A DNA stretch of 58,150 nt from an uncultured Coriobacteriia bacterium (GCA_903831865.1 CAIKZH010000003.1:1-58150); one strand, 5' to 3'. Positions 47,978 through 57,152 are shown, counted from the stretch's first letter. The notes: generated by a model not told the origin, from the letters alone. Made by a program: numbers and translations.

Positions 47978-49627
47978 TCACTTTGAGAGCAGGAATGCAT
48001 CGAGCTCCTTGACCGTGAGTTCGAGTCCGTTTGCGCGAGCGGATTCGTCCGCGGAGGCGAACGCGAGGCAGTGCTCCCAGTAGGACTTGTAAGCGCGCGC
48101 CTTGTCGTACTTGAACAAGGGGGCCGCCAGCGCCTTGGACCGGAAGACCTTCAGCACCGCTTCTGAGTAGGAGTCGTAGATCGGCACGACGGGCTTGTGG
48201 AAGTGCAGGTACTTGGAGACGAACGACTTGGGCGCGTCGCCGGTCTGGCCTTTGGCCAGCGAGTCGCGAATGAGCGTGGTCAGCTGGCCATGGACCGCGA
48301 CGAGAGTCTCGAGATCCGCCACCCGGAGATCGTCCCCGTCCGGCAGACTGGCGATGAGTCCGTCGACCATCGCATGGTTGTGGGCAAGAATCCGCGCGAC
48401 CTCGCGTATCGCGGAACCGGGTCCTGATCGATCCTCCGCAGGGACCAGCGCGTCTATTCGCGTAGCGTAGCCGCGGCCGATGATGGCCACCTTGGCCACC
48501 ACGCCGGCCGTGTCATCGTGCTTGGGATGTCGGCTGCACAACCCGTAGAGTTCATCGTCAAGCACTCCCCAGATCGCCTTCTGCTCGGCAATCACCTCCT
48601 GGCAACCGGTCCAGAACTCCGAATCAGGCATGTTCGTGCTCCTTGTGTCGTTGGCGCGGGTCATCGCGAGCTTGAGATGCGCTGGTGCGGGAGTCGTCGG
48701 CGTCTCGGCGGATGCGACTGCGGTCGGCGTGCTGCGCTCTGCCGCGTCCGACCGCCTGGCCACACTCTCCAGGCATGCGACCCGAGCAGACAGCCGAGGA
48801 ACGGTCTTCGGACCAAGAGGTGTTGCGCCCGTGAAGAAGCCGGAGACCTCACCCCAGATCTCGACCACATCCTCCTCGTAGAACGAGACCTCGTTCGGGA
48901 AGTCGGCAATCACGTCGTCGAAGCCGCCACCTTGCACGATTGTGTTGAGTTGGACCCACGTGCTCCCGTCATCCTCCTCGTGGATGCCGGTCACCTTCCC
49001 GACGACATGGATCCGTGTGCCGGCCAGCCGCTTCGCGTCCTTCTTCAGAACGCGGTACTCGATGTCGCGACAACTCGCGACGAACTCGTCGTCGGTCTCG
49101 ACTCGCTCGACAACGCGGGTATACGAGAGCGACTTGCCGATCGGGTCCGTCACCTCGACTAGCAGGTCATTGGCGCCGATGGCGAGGGGCGCCTCAATGG
49201 AGAAGCCGCCGTCGGAGCCGACGGTCACGGCCTGCTCGCCGATCGTCACACTGGAGGCAGGAGGCGCCTTGCCCACCAGCATCACATCGGCCGCGCTGAC
49301 CTTCTCGAAGGGATCGGGGGCGGTGATCTGCACACTGGGCCGGATCCCGAACAACCGTGCTGCGTCCGCTGCCGGCGCGGCGAACGGACAGAGGAGCTGT
49401 CGGTCGGCGGACTCCATCGGGCACTCCGCCCGCTCGTGCCAGGCGTACCGGATGATGTTCTTGTCACTCACGGCGGATGGCGAGTCGATGTGGCCTAGAG
49501 CCCACTCATGCGTCGGCCACAACTCAAGATCCGCTAGCCACGCCCTCTCAGGGCAGAAGCACTTGTCGGCCGAGCGATACAGGCAGCCCGTCTGGGTCTG
49601 GTTGGGCCATGCGTCCTCGAAGCCCAT
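47978..49627 (-). CDS. Composite protein: Ig-like and OB-like regions followed by a C-terminal conserved helical domain
   Basis: 549 aa from ATG at 49627; Pro/Ala/Thr-rich linker before MPDSEFWTGCQEVIAEQ. Confidence 0.5.
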   Translation of the reverse strand: MGFEDAWPNQTQTGCLYRSADKCFCPERAWLADLELWPTHEWALGHIDSPSAVSDKNIIRYAWHERAECPMESADRQLLCPFAAPAADAARLFGIRPSVQITAPDPFEKVSAADVMLVGKAPPASSVTIGEQAVTVGSDGGFSIEAPLAIGANDLLVEVTDPIGKSLSYTRVVERVETDDEFVASCRDIEYRVLKKDAKRLAGTRIHVVGKVTGIHEEDDGSTWVQLNTIVQGGGFDDVIADFPNEVSFYEEDVVEIWGEVSGFFTGATPLGPKTVPRLSARVACLESVARRSDAAERSTPTAVASAETPTTPAPAHLKLAMTRANDTRSTNMPDSEFWTGCQEVIAEQKAIWGVLDDELYGLCSRHPKHDDTAGVVAKVAIIGRGYATRIDALVPAEDRSGPGSAIREVARILAHNHAMVDGLIASLPDGDDLRVADLETLVAVHGQLTTLIRDSLAKGQTGDAPKSFVSKYLHFHKPVVPIYDSYSEAVLKVFRSKALAAPLFKYDKARAYKSYWEHCLAFASADESARANGLELTVKELDAFLLSK

Positions 49628-49914
49628 CAGGCGTCCCGGCTCGGCCTGGCGAACGGGCACGCCTCTTGGGTCGCCCACTTCACGTAGTGCGGGCACTCCC
49701 CGCGATCCCAGTAATACAGAGACGAGTACTCCGTGTCGTGCTGCTCCGATGACGCCGGTACGCCGGGCGGACGGCGCGATCCGAGCGGACTCCACTGCGG
49801 ATGATGACACCGCCGGTCCTCGAGATAGGCGCAGTAGTGGTAGCGCGAGCCTTGACCGCTGTCGCGGTCAAGGAGACCGAGCACTCCGTCAACCGCCGTC
49901 TTCTTCGCGACCAT
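49627..49914 (-). CDS. Hypothetical Cys/His-rich small protein
   Basis: ATGA-type overlap with downstream gene; YCAYLEDRRCHH ... RGECPHYVKWATQEACPF. Confidence 0.5.
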   Translation of the reverse strand: MVAKKTAVDGVLGLLDRDSGQGSRYHYCAYLEDRRCHHPQWSPLGSRRPPGVPASSEQHDTEYSSLYYWDRGECPHYVKWATQEACPFARPSRDA

Positions 49915-49974
49915 TGATCCCCCCGGCACGCCGGCCTCGCGTCTTGGCGACAGTATCCGCCAACCCGAGGAGAA

Positions 49975-50068
49975 GGTAAGGGGGCTGCAATCTCTAGCGG
50001 CCTGCCGCGCCGACCCTGCCTGCCAGGCGCCCTTCTCTGCGCCCGAATCTGGGCGTTTCGCGGCAACG
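49975..50068 (+). repeat. 94-bp repeat copy C
   Basis: GGTAAGGGGGCTGCAATCTCTAGCGG...GCGCCCGAATCTGGGCGTTTCGCGGCAACG; inverted match at 21861-21954. Confidence 0.9.
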
Positions 50069-50182
50069 ATAACTTCTGGCGCGTGTTACGAAACTCGAGA
50101 CTCAGCGCAATCAGATGTGACGAGCCGCAACGACATGGGACGAAGCCGGGGGTCCGGGGTTGCCTGATGCGCCTGTCTCTGA

Positions 50183-50209
50183 CTATCGTGTATCGTCGAT
50201 ATGCGATAG
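50183..50209. promoter_or_regulatory. Candidate ArsR-type operator CTATCGTGTATCG-T-CGATATGCGATAG
   Basis: 13-nt arms, 11 matched, immediately upstream of ArsR gene. Confidence 0.65.
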
Positions 50210-50222
50210 GAGGTCGGAGGCC

Positions 50223-50525
50223 GTGACATACGACGAGATGGCGTGTTTCGCGCGGGCGCTCGCCCACCCCGCGCGGATGAGGATCATCGGGCTGCTCTCC
50301 TACGAGAAGGAGTGCCTGGGCCCGCAGGTCTTCGGCGAGCTGGAGCTTGCGCAGTCCACCGTCTCGGAGCACCTCAGAGTGCTGAAGGAGGCGGGAGTCA
50401 TCGACTCCCGTCCGGTCGGCGCGACCACCGCCTACCGCCTTCTCCCCTGCGTGCTCGAGCGCTACGCCGTGGCCGTCGCCGACATCGTCGAGAGCGCGGA
50501 CACCCACGGCCCGGGCAGGGCGTAG
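50223..50525 (+). CDS. ArsR-family transcriptional regulator
   Basis: ALAHPARMRIIGLLSYEKECLGPQVFGELELAQSTVSEHLRVLKEAGVI. Confidence 0.85.
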   Translation: MTYDEMACFARALAHPARMRIIGLLSYEKECLGPQVFGELELAQSTVSEHLRVLKEAGVIDSRPVGATTAYRLLPCVLERYAVAVADIVESADTHGPGRA

Positions 50526-50560
50526 GGCGCCGTGTCACACAGGGCTGCTAGTCTCGGATC

Positions 50561-50941
50561 ATGAGCGGAATCCCACAAGCACCTCGCTGCGCCTGGATCG
50601 GCTGCGACAACCCACTTCCACCGCCGGCCAGGCGCGGTCGGGCCCGCATCTACTGCTCGGACTCCTGCAGGATGGCGGCCGCGCGGCATCGAAGGATCTC
50701 CGCGCCATACAGGCCGGACATCGCATGGAGCCCGGACGTCGATCCCGCCGAGCTCACGCTGCCCCCGGAGGCCGATTACGATACGCAGGTCGCCCGCGCG
50801 GTGCTCGAGGCCGCGATGATCTCATCGGCCTTCGCGCGCCTGGCCGCCTACGCGCGCCCCGAGCTCGCCGCACCCTCCGAGCGGATGTGCCGCGTCATCC
50901 GCAAGGCGCTCGACAAGGAGTTCCCCGGATGGAACAGATGA
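50561..50941 (+). CDS. Small zinc-finger protein, paralogue of 21439-21807
   Basis: RCAWIGCDNPLPPPARRGRARIYCSDSCRMAAARHRRISA...YDTQVARAVLEAAMISSAFARLAAYARPELAA. Confidence 0.75.
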   Translation: MSGIPQAPRCAWIGCDNPLPPPARRGRARIYCSDSCRMAAARHRRISAPYRPDIAWSPDVDPAELTLPPEADYDTQVARAVLEAAMISSAFARLAAYARPELAAPSERMCRVIRKALDKEFPGWNR

Positions 50942-51465
50942 GCGCCGCCGAGCACGTGTCACGCGACGCGACCCGGCAGAATGGCCTTCAGGCCGGTGCA
51001 TTCAGCGCATGGACGCGCTGGACGGACCGGGCCTCTCTGCCGGGCTTGCGGTTCCCCGGCGTCTACGTGATCGCAGCCCCCGAAGTCGACATCACGGCTG
51101 AGCCGTTCTCGTGGCGGGCGGACATCGTCTACGTGGGCATGTCGAACTCGAGGGGCGGAGTCGGCTCGCGGCTCGGGCAGTTCGAGAGCACTCTGCAGGG
51201 CCGCATGGGTCATGGCGGTGCCCAGAGGCTCTACCGCAAGCACGGCGACTGCTCCGGTCTGCCCGCGGGGCTCTTCGTCGCAGTCCGCACCTTCGAGTGC
51301 AGCGTCACATCCGACGACCCGGACGATCTCCGCGCCATGGGGTGCGTCGCGAAGTGCGAGTACGACTGCTTCGCGGAGTTCGCGGAGGCATTCGGCCGAC
51401 TGCCGGAGTTCAACGACAAGGCGCGATCGCCCAAGTACCTGCCCTGGCCACCACCGAAGTCGTGA
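50938..51465 (+). CDS. GIY-YIG-like protein
   Basis: PGVYVIAAP ... DIVYVGMSNSRGGVGSRLGQF; ATGA overlap with upstream gene. Confidence 0.55.
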   Translation: MSAAEHVSRDATRQNGLQAGAFSAWTRWTDRASLPGLRFPGVYVIAAPEVDITAEPFSWRADIVYVGMSNSRGGVGSRLGQFESTLQGRMGHGGAQRLYRKHGDCSGLPAGLFVAVRTFECSVTSDDPDDLRAMGCVAKCEYDCFAEFAEAFGRLPEFNDKARSPKYLPWPPPKS

Positions 51466-51590
51466 GCGAGCTGTCGCTTCGCCTCCGGCTCCGTGGGCGC
51501 GCATGCGGCGCCCTTGTCACTCCGGTCGGCTAGACTCGGCATACGAACGATGCTCGCGCCTGAGACTCAGGCTCGAGGAGGTCGGGCACT

Positions 51591-52211
51591 GTGACACTCC
51601 GAGACCGCATCTTGGCTGCTACTGCTGAGGCTCCCGGCCTGACGGACCGTGAGTTGGCCGACAGACTGCTCGGGCCGTCATCTGCTCCTCAGGGAGTGAA
51701 TCAGGCGGCTCGTGCGCTCGCAGCGGGCGGCGCCTTGAGTCGCTTCCCTCGCGCTGATGGCAAGATCGGCAACTTCCTTCCGGGCGTCCAACCGCAGGCT
51801 CGAAGCAGTGCCTCGGGCACGACCGGCGCAGCCCGCAGCTCCTCGGGCATGAGCGAAGACGAGGTGAAGCGAGCGGTCGCAGATTGGCTGGAAGCCGCCG
51901 GATGGTCGGTCGTGGTCCGCTGGGGGCGTGAGCGCGGCATCGACATCGAGGCCAGGCGTGGCGGCGAGCGCTGGGTCATCGAGGCGAAGGGCTGCGGCTC
52001 GCTGGGCGCGATGCGCGTGAACTACTTCCTGTCCATGCTCGGCGAGACGCTGCAGCGGATGGATGATCCCGGGGCTCACCACAGCATCGCCCTTCCCGAC
52101 ATGCCTCAGTTCCGGGGCCTGTGGTCCCGCTTGCCGCAGCTGGCGAAGACACGCACAGGGATCTCCGCCATCTTCGTCGGAGAAGGTGGCGCGGTTGTCC
52201 ACCTCGACTAG
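51591..52211 (+). CDS. Winged-helix + PD-(D/E)XK-like nuclease
   Basis: GIDIEARRGGERWVIEAKGCGS. Confidence 0.55.
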   Translation: MTLRDRILAATAEAPGLTDRELADRLLGPSSAPQGVNQAARALAAGGALSRFPRADGKIGNFLPGVQPQARSSASGTTGAARSSSGMSEDEVKRAVADWLEAAGWSVVVRWGRERGIDIEARRGGERWVIEAKGCGSLGAMRVNYFLSMLGETLQRMDDPGAHHSIALPDMPQFRGLWSRLPQLAKTRTGISAIFVGEGGAVVHLD

Positions 52212-52265
52212 GGTCGGGTCTGCGATCCCGACTTGGGCGTCTGTTCACAATCCGCGAGGCTGAGG

Positions 52266-52532
52266 ATGTTCTCGAACACGGAAGCGTTCGCGCTGCTGGC
52301 CGTCATGGGCGCGATTGACGAGCAGAGCCGCCGCGTGCACGCCCAGGCGGTCGTGCACGACCTCGGGCTAGACCCTCGCCTCGAACCGTTCATCCCCTTG
52401 CCGCCATCTCGGAAGCGGAAGCTTCGTGTCTACGAGTCGGTGCTCGGTTCGTACCGTGGGTGGTCCGCGCTCCCAGAACCGGCACGGACGCGCACTATCG
52501 AACAACTCGCCCGGGCGCTCAGAGGAGGATGA
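52266..52532 (+). CDS. Hypothetical protein
   Basis: In-frame ORF with protein-like composition. Confidence 0.4.
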   Translation: MFSNTEAFALLAVMGAIDEQSRRVHAQAVVHDLGLDPRLEPFIPLPPSRKRKLRVYESVLGSYRGWSALPEPARTRTIEQLARALRGG

Positions 52533-53052
52533 GGTAGAGCAGTCGCCGACGACGCTGCGATCAGCCCTTCTACCGGGTCGGGGGGCGCACGAGCGAGTAC
52601 GATCGGATTCCGCAAGCGAGGCGAACCGGAAGCGAGCGCCTCCGCGATGGCGACCGCGAACTCCCCCTCGACCTTCTCGGCTTCTGGCGCTGGAGCGCCT
52701 CAGCAGACTACGGCGGCTTCGACGGGGAGCTGGCTCCCATCAACCGCCAACTTGCGGGCTTGAAGCGCAGGCACGAGGAACTTGACACTGTCCTCACGGG
52801 CAAGCTGTGACACCAGCGGGGCGACTCCTCGGCCGTTCTGATCAGCGGCCTTGTCGGGGCAGCCGAACAAGCGCGTCCTGACGCGTCCTGCGAGGCGCAC
52901 AATGGTGGGGGATCCGCGCAGATCACGCGCAACCCGTTCGGCGGAACCGGCGGTCCCGACCGGCGCCAAGTACCGAGGACTCTCCGAAGGGGCAGACTCC
53001 ACCGTTTCGGGCGTTCCCGACCAAGACCCTTTGCGAGACGCGGAGGCCACCA

Positions 53053-54027
53053 GTGGAATCCATGTTGTTTGTGCGCGCCGGCAACGGCAACGAGCTCGTC
53101 GATGACTTCGTCCGGTCCGGGCTCGTCGCGGTCGGCTGGTCGAAGTTCGGAGACCTATCGTCCGTCAAGTCGGCTGCAGACCTGGAGCGCATGCTCCTTC
53201 GGACCTATCCCGATGGCGTGAACGCATCCGGCCGCCCGGCGAAGCTCTACGCCGAGATAGTCCACTTCGCCCTCGAGGCGAAGCCAGGCGACCTTGTCGT
53301 CACCGCCGATGGCAGGCGTCGCCGGCTGATCGTTGGCATGATCGACGGCCCGTACGAGTTCCGGCCCGAGCAGCCGCTGAGTTCCGGCGGGGAGCCGTAT
53401 CGGCACACCCTGCCGGTCTCCTGGACGTTCGCTGTCGCGAGAGACAAGGAAGGCCCGCAATCGTTCCCCGAGACTCGCCAGAGGAGGAAGACGGCCTTCT
53501 GGTTGGGAAGCGACACCGCATCCGCGATCATGAGCGCGCCGAGGATGTCTCTCGCTGCGCATCCGGAGGCGCCCCCGCGCAAGTCCGCTGCTCCCTACCC
53601 GCAGCCCATGGCGGAAGCGCCAGTTGCCAACGGAGCCGATGCTCTGCAAGCGTGGCTGGACCAGAACGAGCGGCTCGCCGAAGTTCTGCCTTCGGAAGAG
53701 CTGGCGGCAAGGGCCGCGGCAGCGAATCCAAATCCGCGAAGGGTCGAGTCAAACGGCGCCACCTTCGTGCGCGATTCGTTCGTGGCGGCGTTCGCGAAAC
53801 AACTTGCCCGCGGCGTGTGCGACCTGTGCGCACAGCCGGCTCCATTCCACTCGATGAACAGGCGACCCTATCTCGAGTCCCATCACGTGCAGTGGCTGTC
53901 TCGTGACGGCCGCGACGCGCTCGACAACGCCGTGGCTCTCTGCCCCAACTGCCACCGCAGGATGCACGTTCGCGACGAGCAGGCGGACATCGAGAAGCTG
54001 CAGAGGAAGATCGCCGCTCGTCCATGA
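53053..54027 (+). CDS. EVE-like N-domain + HNH endonuclease (candidate modification-dependent restriction enzyme)
   Basis: LFVRAGNGNELVDDFVRSGLVAVGW; C-term CDLCAQPAPF...PYLESHHVQWLSRDGRDALDNAVALCPNCHRRMH. Confidence 0.75.
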   Translation: MESMLFVRAGNGNELVDDFVRSGLVAVGWSKFGDLSSVKSAADLERMLLRTYPDGVNASGRPAKLYAEIVHFALEAKPGDLVVTADGRRRRLIVGMIDGPYEFRPEQPLSSGGEPYRHTLPVSWTFAVARDKEGPQSFPETRQRRKTAFWLGSDTASAIMSAPRMSLAAHPEAPPRKSAAPYPQPMAEAPVANGADALQAWLDQNERLAEVLPSEELAARAAAANPNPRRVESNGATFVRDSFVAAFAKQLARGVCDLCAQPAPFHSMNRRPYLESHHVQWLSRDGRDALDNAVALCPNCHRRMHVRDEQADIEKLQRKIAARP

Positions 54028-54030
54028 GCG

Positions 54031-54110
54031 GAGGTGCTCGGGAGAGGCACGTGCCCAGAATGATTCAGCGCCGCGCAGCTGCTCGCGGACCTGAAGGCGC
54101 CGGGGTGAGG
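54031..54110 (+). pseudogene. ~80-bp remnant of the 3' end of the papain-like gene also seen at 28549-29330
   Basis: GATTCAGCGCCGCGCAGCTGCTCGCGGACCTGAAGGCGC matches reverse complement of 28569-28616. Confidence 0.75.
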
Positions 54111-54270
54111 CGTGGACAGGCTGGGCGACGTCACAAGCTCGCTCGACCCCTGGATCACCTGGGGTGGCAAGTGACCAGCGTAGACTGCCTGTGACAACAA
54201 GCCGCGGAGAGCCTGGGAGCACGGTCAGACAGGGCAGCGTTCGGCAAGTACGAACCGACGGGAGGCTCTC

Positions 54271-55818
54271 GTGGTCGTCAAGCTTGGCCTCTTCAACTTC
54301 AAGTCCATCGCAGATCTCGGGGAGCTAGAGCTACGGCCACTCACAGTGCTGTGCGGTCCAAACGCCTCCGGAAAGAGCTCGGTGCTGCAGAGCCTTCTTA
54401 TGCTGAGCCAGACCTTCGAAGGCCCTGCGGTGGATCGAGCGCCCGTTCTGCTCAACGGGCCGCTGGTTCGCCTCGGTAGCTTCAGAGAAGTGGTGCGCGG
54501 CTACGATCTCCAGCTTCCGGTCACGCTGAAGCTCGAGTTCGATGTCGCGGGGCATAACGTGGAGCACGCTCGCCCTGCTCTGTGGGCGGTGGCGGCGGGG
54601 ACGGCGCTCGAAGATGAGGGCGTGGCGTCCATGTGGGACGTTACTAGCCTTGCGTTTGAGGTCACTCTGGCCGCAGCGGAGCACTCTGGCCCGGCCTGGC
54701 AGCGTTTCCCCTTCGTCAGCAGGCTCGCCACTAGAGCGGCCGGCAGCGACGAAGTCTACTTCGAGATGAGCATCGAGCGCCCGGCGCCGGATCAGGTGGC
54801 AACCATACGCTACACGCTGTCTGGCGACGACGGTCCCCGTCGCAACGAGTTCTCAGCTGACGTGACGCTGCACCGGCTGAAGCCAGACGAGGTCGTCCTA
54901 GCCGAAGACCTCGGGGCGTCCTATGCCTCCCGACGTCTTCGGTTCACATCCCCGTTCATGGTGCGAGGTTCATTCGCGTTCAACTTGCGAGGTTCTGACT
55001 TCGGACAGCGAGACATGGATGCTCGGGCGCTGCGTCTGTCCTGCGCCCTCATCGATGTGATTGCTACGGCGCTCGGTCCAACCCTCAAGTACGTGGGCCC
55101 ACTTCGAGCAGAACCGCAAAGCGACTACCCGGTGACGAGCGATGCTGCCGACATCGGGCCTCGCGGCGAGAACGCCGCTCAGGTACTGGCGCAGGAGTAC
55201 AACAGACCGTGCGACCGGCCCCGGCTGGATTCGGACTCGGACGACGTCGAGCAGAACAACTCCACCGTCCTGGAGGAGTTGCAGCACTGGTTTGACGTGA
55301 TGGAACTGGGCAGGCTGCAGGCCGTCGCGTCGGAGACAGGAGTCGAGCTCACGCTGACGTCGAGCGCGACTGGATCTGTGCCCGTCTCTTTGGCAGGGAC
55401 AGGATTCGGCGTGAGCCAGCTGCTTCCCATCTTGCTGCAGGGGCTCAGGATGCAGCCACAGGACACGCTGCTGCTGGAACAGCCGGAGATACACCTGCAC
55501 CCGAAGCTGCAGATGCAGGTCGCCGACTTCCTGATCAGTCTCGCCAAGATCGATCGCTCAGTCGTCGTCGAGACTCACAGCGACCACGTTGTCAGTCGCG
55601 TCGTCCGTCGGATAGTCGAAGGACAGCTGTCTCCCGAGGATGCCGCTATCTACTTCGCACACAACGACGAGCACGGGACCCGCTTTGAGCGTGTCGAAGT
55701 CGACGACGTGTTCGGCATCGTCAACTGGCCGGAAGGGTTCTTCGACCAGGACGCAGATGAGCAAGAGGCCATTCTCCGTGCCTCGCTCAGGCGCCGAGCC
55801 GACACTGGCCGGAACTGA
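54271..55818 (+). CDS. AAA (SMC/OLD-like, DUF3696-type) ATPase
   Basis: Walker A GPNASGKSS; DTLLLEQPEIHLHPKLQMQVADFL; VVETHSDHVVSRV. Confidence 0.85.
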   Translation: MVVKLGLFNFKSIADLGELELRPLTVLCGPNASGKSSVLQSLLMLSQTFEGPAVDRAPVLLNGPLVRLGSFREVVRGYDLQLPVTLKLEFDVAGHNVEHARPALWAVAAGTALEDEGVASMWDVTSLAFEVTLAAAEHSGPAWQRFPFVSRLATRAAGSDEVYFEMSIERPAPDQVATIRYTLSGDDGPRRNEFSADVTLHRLKPDEVVLAEDLGASYASRRLRFTSPFMVRGSFAFNLRGSDFGQRDMDARALRLSCALIDVIATALGPTLKYVGPLRAEPQSDYPVTSDAADIGPRGENAAQVLAQEYNRPCDRPRLDSDSDDVEQNNSTVLEELQHWFDVMELGRLQAVASETGVELTLTSSATGSVPVSLAGTGFGVSQLLPILLQGLRMQPQDTLLLEQPEIHLHPKLQMQVADFLISLAKIDRSVVVETHSDHVVSRVVRRIVEGQLSPEDAAIYFAHNDEHGTRFERVEVDDVFGIVNWPEGFFDQDADEQEAILRASLRRRADTGRN

Positions 55819-55821
55819 CTC

Positions 55822-56739
55822 ATGTCGACAATTCGTGCCGTTCCCGAGCCGTCCGTCTACCACATCACAGCCGAGGACTGGCGCGTTGATGAGAAGCGGG
55901 ACGCCTTCGAGGCGCGGTTCCTCGACATACTCGGCGGTTTGCGCGTTGGGTCAGGTCGCCTTGCATGGTCCGACCGGATTGAAGCGCTCCTTTGGGGAGT
56001 TGACTCGGGGCCAGCCTGGTTCAGGGACAAGGCCGCCTGGAACCAGTTCTACAGCAAGCGGGTCGCGAAGCAGCTGCGCCCGCTTCTGGACAGCGTGCCT
56101 ACGGACGACACGGAAGGGCTTGCGGAGATCGCACCCGACCCGACGGGCCGCCCGGACGAAGAGCCCTACAAGGAGGAGTTCCTGCGGATCTGTGCCAGCT
56201 ACTGCCTGTTGGACGAGGACTTCGTTCTGGCTCTCGGCTTCGACGCGGAGCGCCCGACAAGCGTCCTTGTGCGCCAGCCTGGCTGCGCGGACCGCCAGGT
56301 GCAGACGGTGTCAGAGTACGACGACATTCTCGCGCTGGTGGAAGTGACTGACGATCTGTGGCCCCAGTCGGCCGACGATGGGGAGACGCTGCGGCGCGCG
56401 CTGGGGATCTGGCATCGGCGGCACGCATTCTCGGCCGACGGCTTCATCTACGAGTTCAGCTTCGCTGGGGACTTTCTGCGAGCTCTTTCAAAGGAACGCG
56501 ATGACCGCGCGGGCGTGCTGGATTCCATGGTGCGGCGGTTGACGCAGACGCGACGAGCTGCAGAGGGAGACCGCGCCATCCAAGACGAGGACGCTTCGTG
56601 GGCCGGCCAGACGGTTCGACGCTTCCGTGCCCGAGGGCCGCGCCGCATCCACTACGAGTGCCCGAGTGCCAGAGCGATACGCTTCATCGACTACTACCCG
56701 GAGGGCAAGCACGACGTCGGCCTTCGTGCCAAGGACTGA
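55822..56739 (+). CDS. Hypothetical partner of ATPase (3 bp downstream)
   Basis: 305 aa ORF tightly coupled to ATPase. Confidence 0.6.
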   Translation: MSTIRAVPEPSVYHITAEDWRVDEKRDAFEARFLDILGGLRVGSGRLAWSDRIEALLWGVDSGPAWFRDKAAWNQFYSKRVAKQLRPLLDSVPTDDTEGLAEIAPDPTGRPDEEPYKEEFLRICASYCLLDEDFVLALGFDAERPTSVLVRQPGCADRQVQTVSEYDDILALVEVTDDLWPQSADDGETLRRALGIWHRRHAFSADGFIYEFSFAGDFLRALSKERDDRAGVLDSMVRRLTQTRRAAEGDRAIQDEDASWAGQTVRRFRARGPRRIHYECPSARAIRFIDYYPEGKHDVGLRAKD

Positions 56740-56813
56740 CACACGACGGCCCTGCTGAGCGACTCAAGGCAGCAGCGTAGAGGAGAGTGTGAAGCTCGCC
56801 CGAGAAGAGGGTT

Positions 56814-56844
56814 GGTCCCGCAGGGGGTTGACCCTGCTTGGACC
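56814..56844. terminator. Hairpin GGTCCCGCAGGG/CCCTGCTTGGACC
   Basis: ~11-bp stem, no T-tract. Confidence 0.3.
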
Positions 56845-56966
56845 CCCACGCATGTCTCGCGACAACGCTCTGGGCAGGCGTATCTTGGCGTATGTGCTCC
56901 AGAGACGCGGTCCGAAGTGGCTTCAGGCGAATCCGCTAGTCATTGTTCGACAGAACCGGGGGAACC

Positions 56967-57152
56967 GTGACGCGGATTGACGAGCTCAACGATCAGGCGC
57001 GCAAGACTCTCGACAAGATCGAGACGAACTTGGAGGCGCACTCAACGTCGATGGCTGCGACAGCGAACGTGGGAATCACTCTCGGGACCGCGCTCGCCGC
57101 TGGGTTGGCCATACTGGCCAAAGACGTCATCCCTGAAACGCCCCGGGTTTGA
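56967..57152 (+). pseudogene. Small protein with C-terminal TM, apparently truncated by IS3 insertion
   Basis: Reading frame enters candidate IS3 left terminus TGAAACGCCCCGGG at ~57134. Confidence 0.5.

Noticed and set aside
52562-52810. Partial coding fragment (..LPLDLLGFWRWSASADYGG..)
   Set aside because: Reads like a restriction-enzyme-type C-terminal remnant but has no clear start and cannot be assigned.
54180-54250. attC-like site before the ATPase gene (GACAAC...GTTCGGC)
   Set aside because: Boxes are not complementary and no internal stem is evident.
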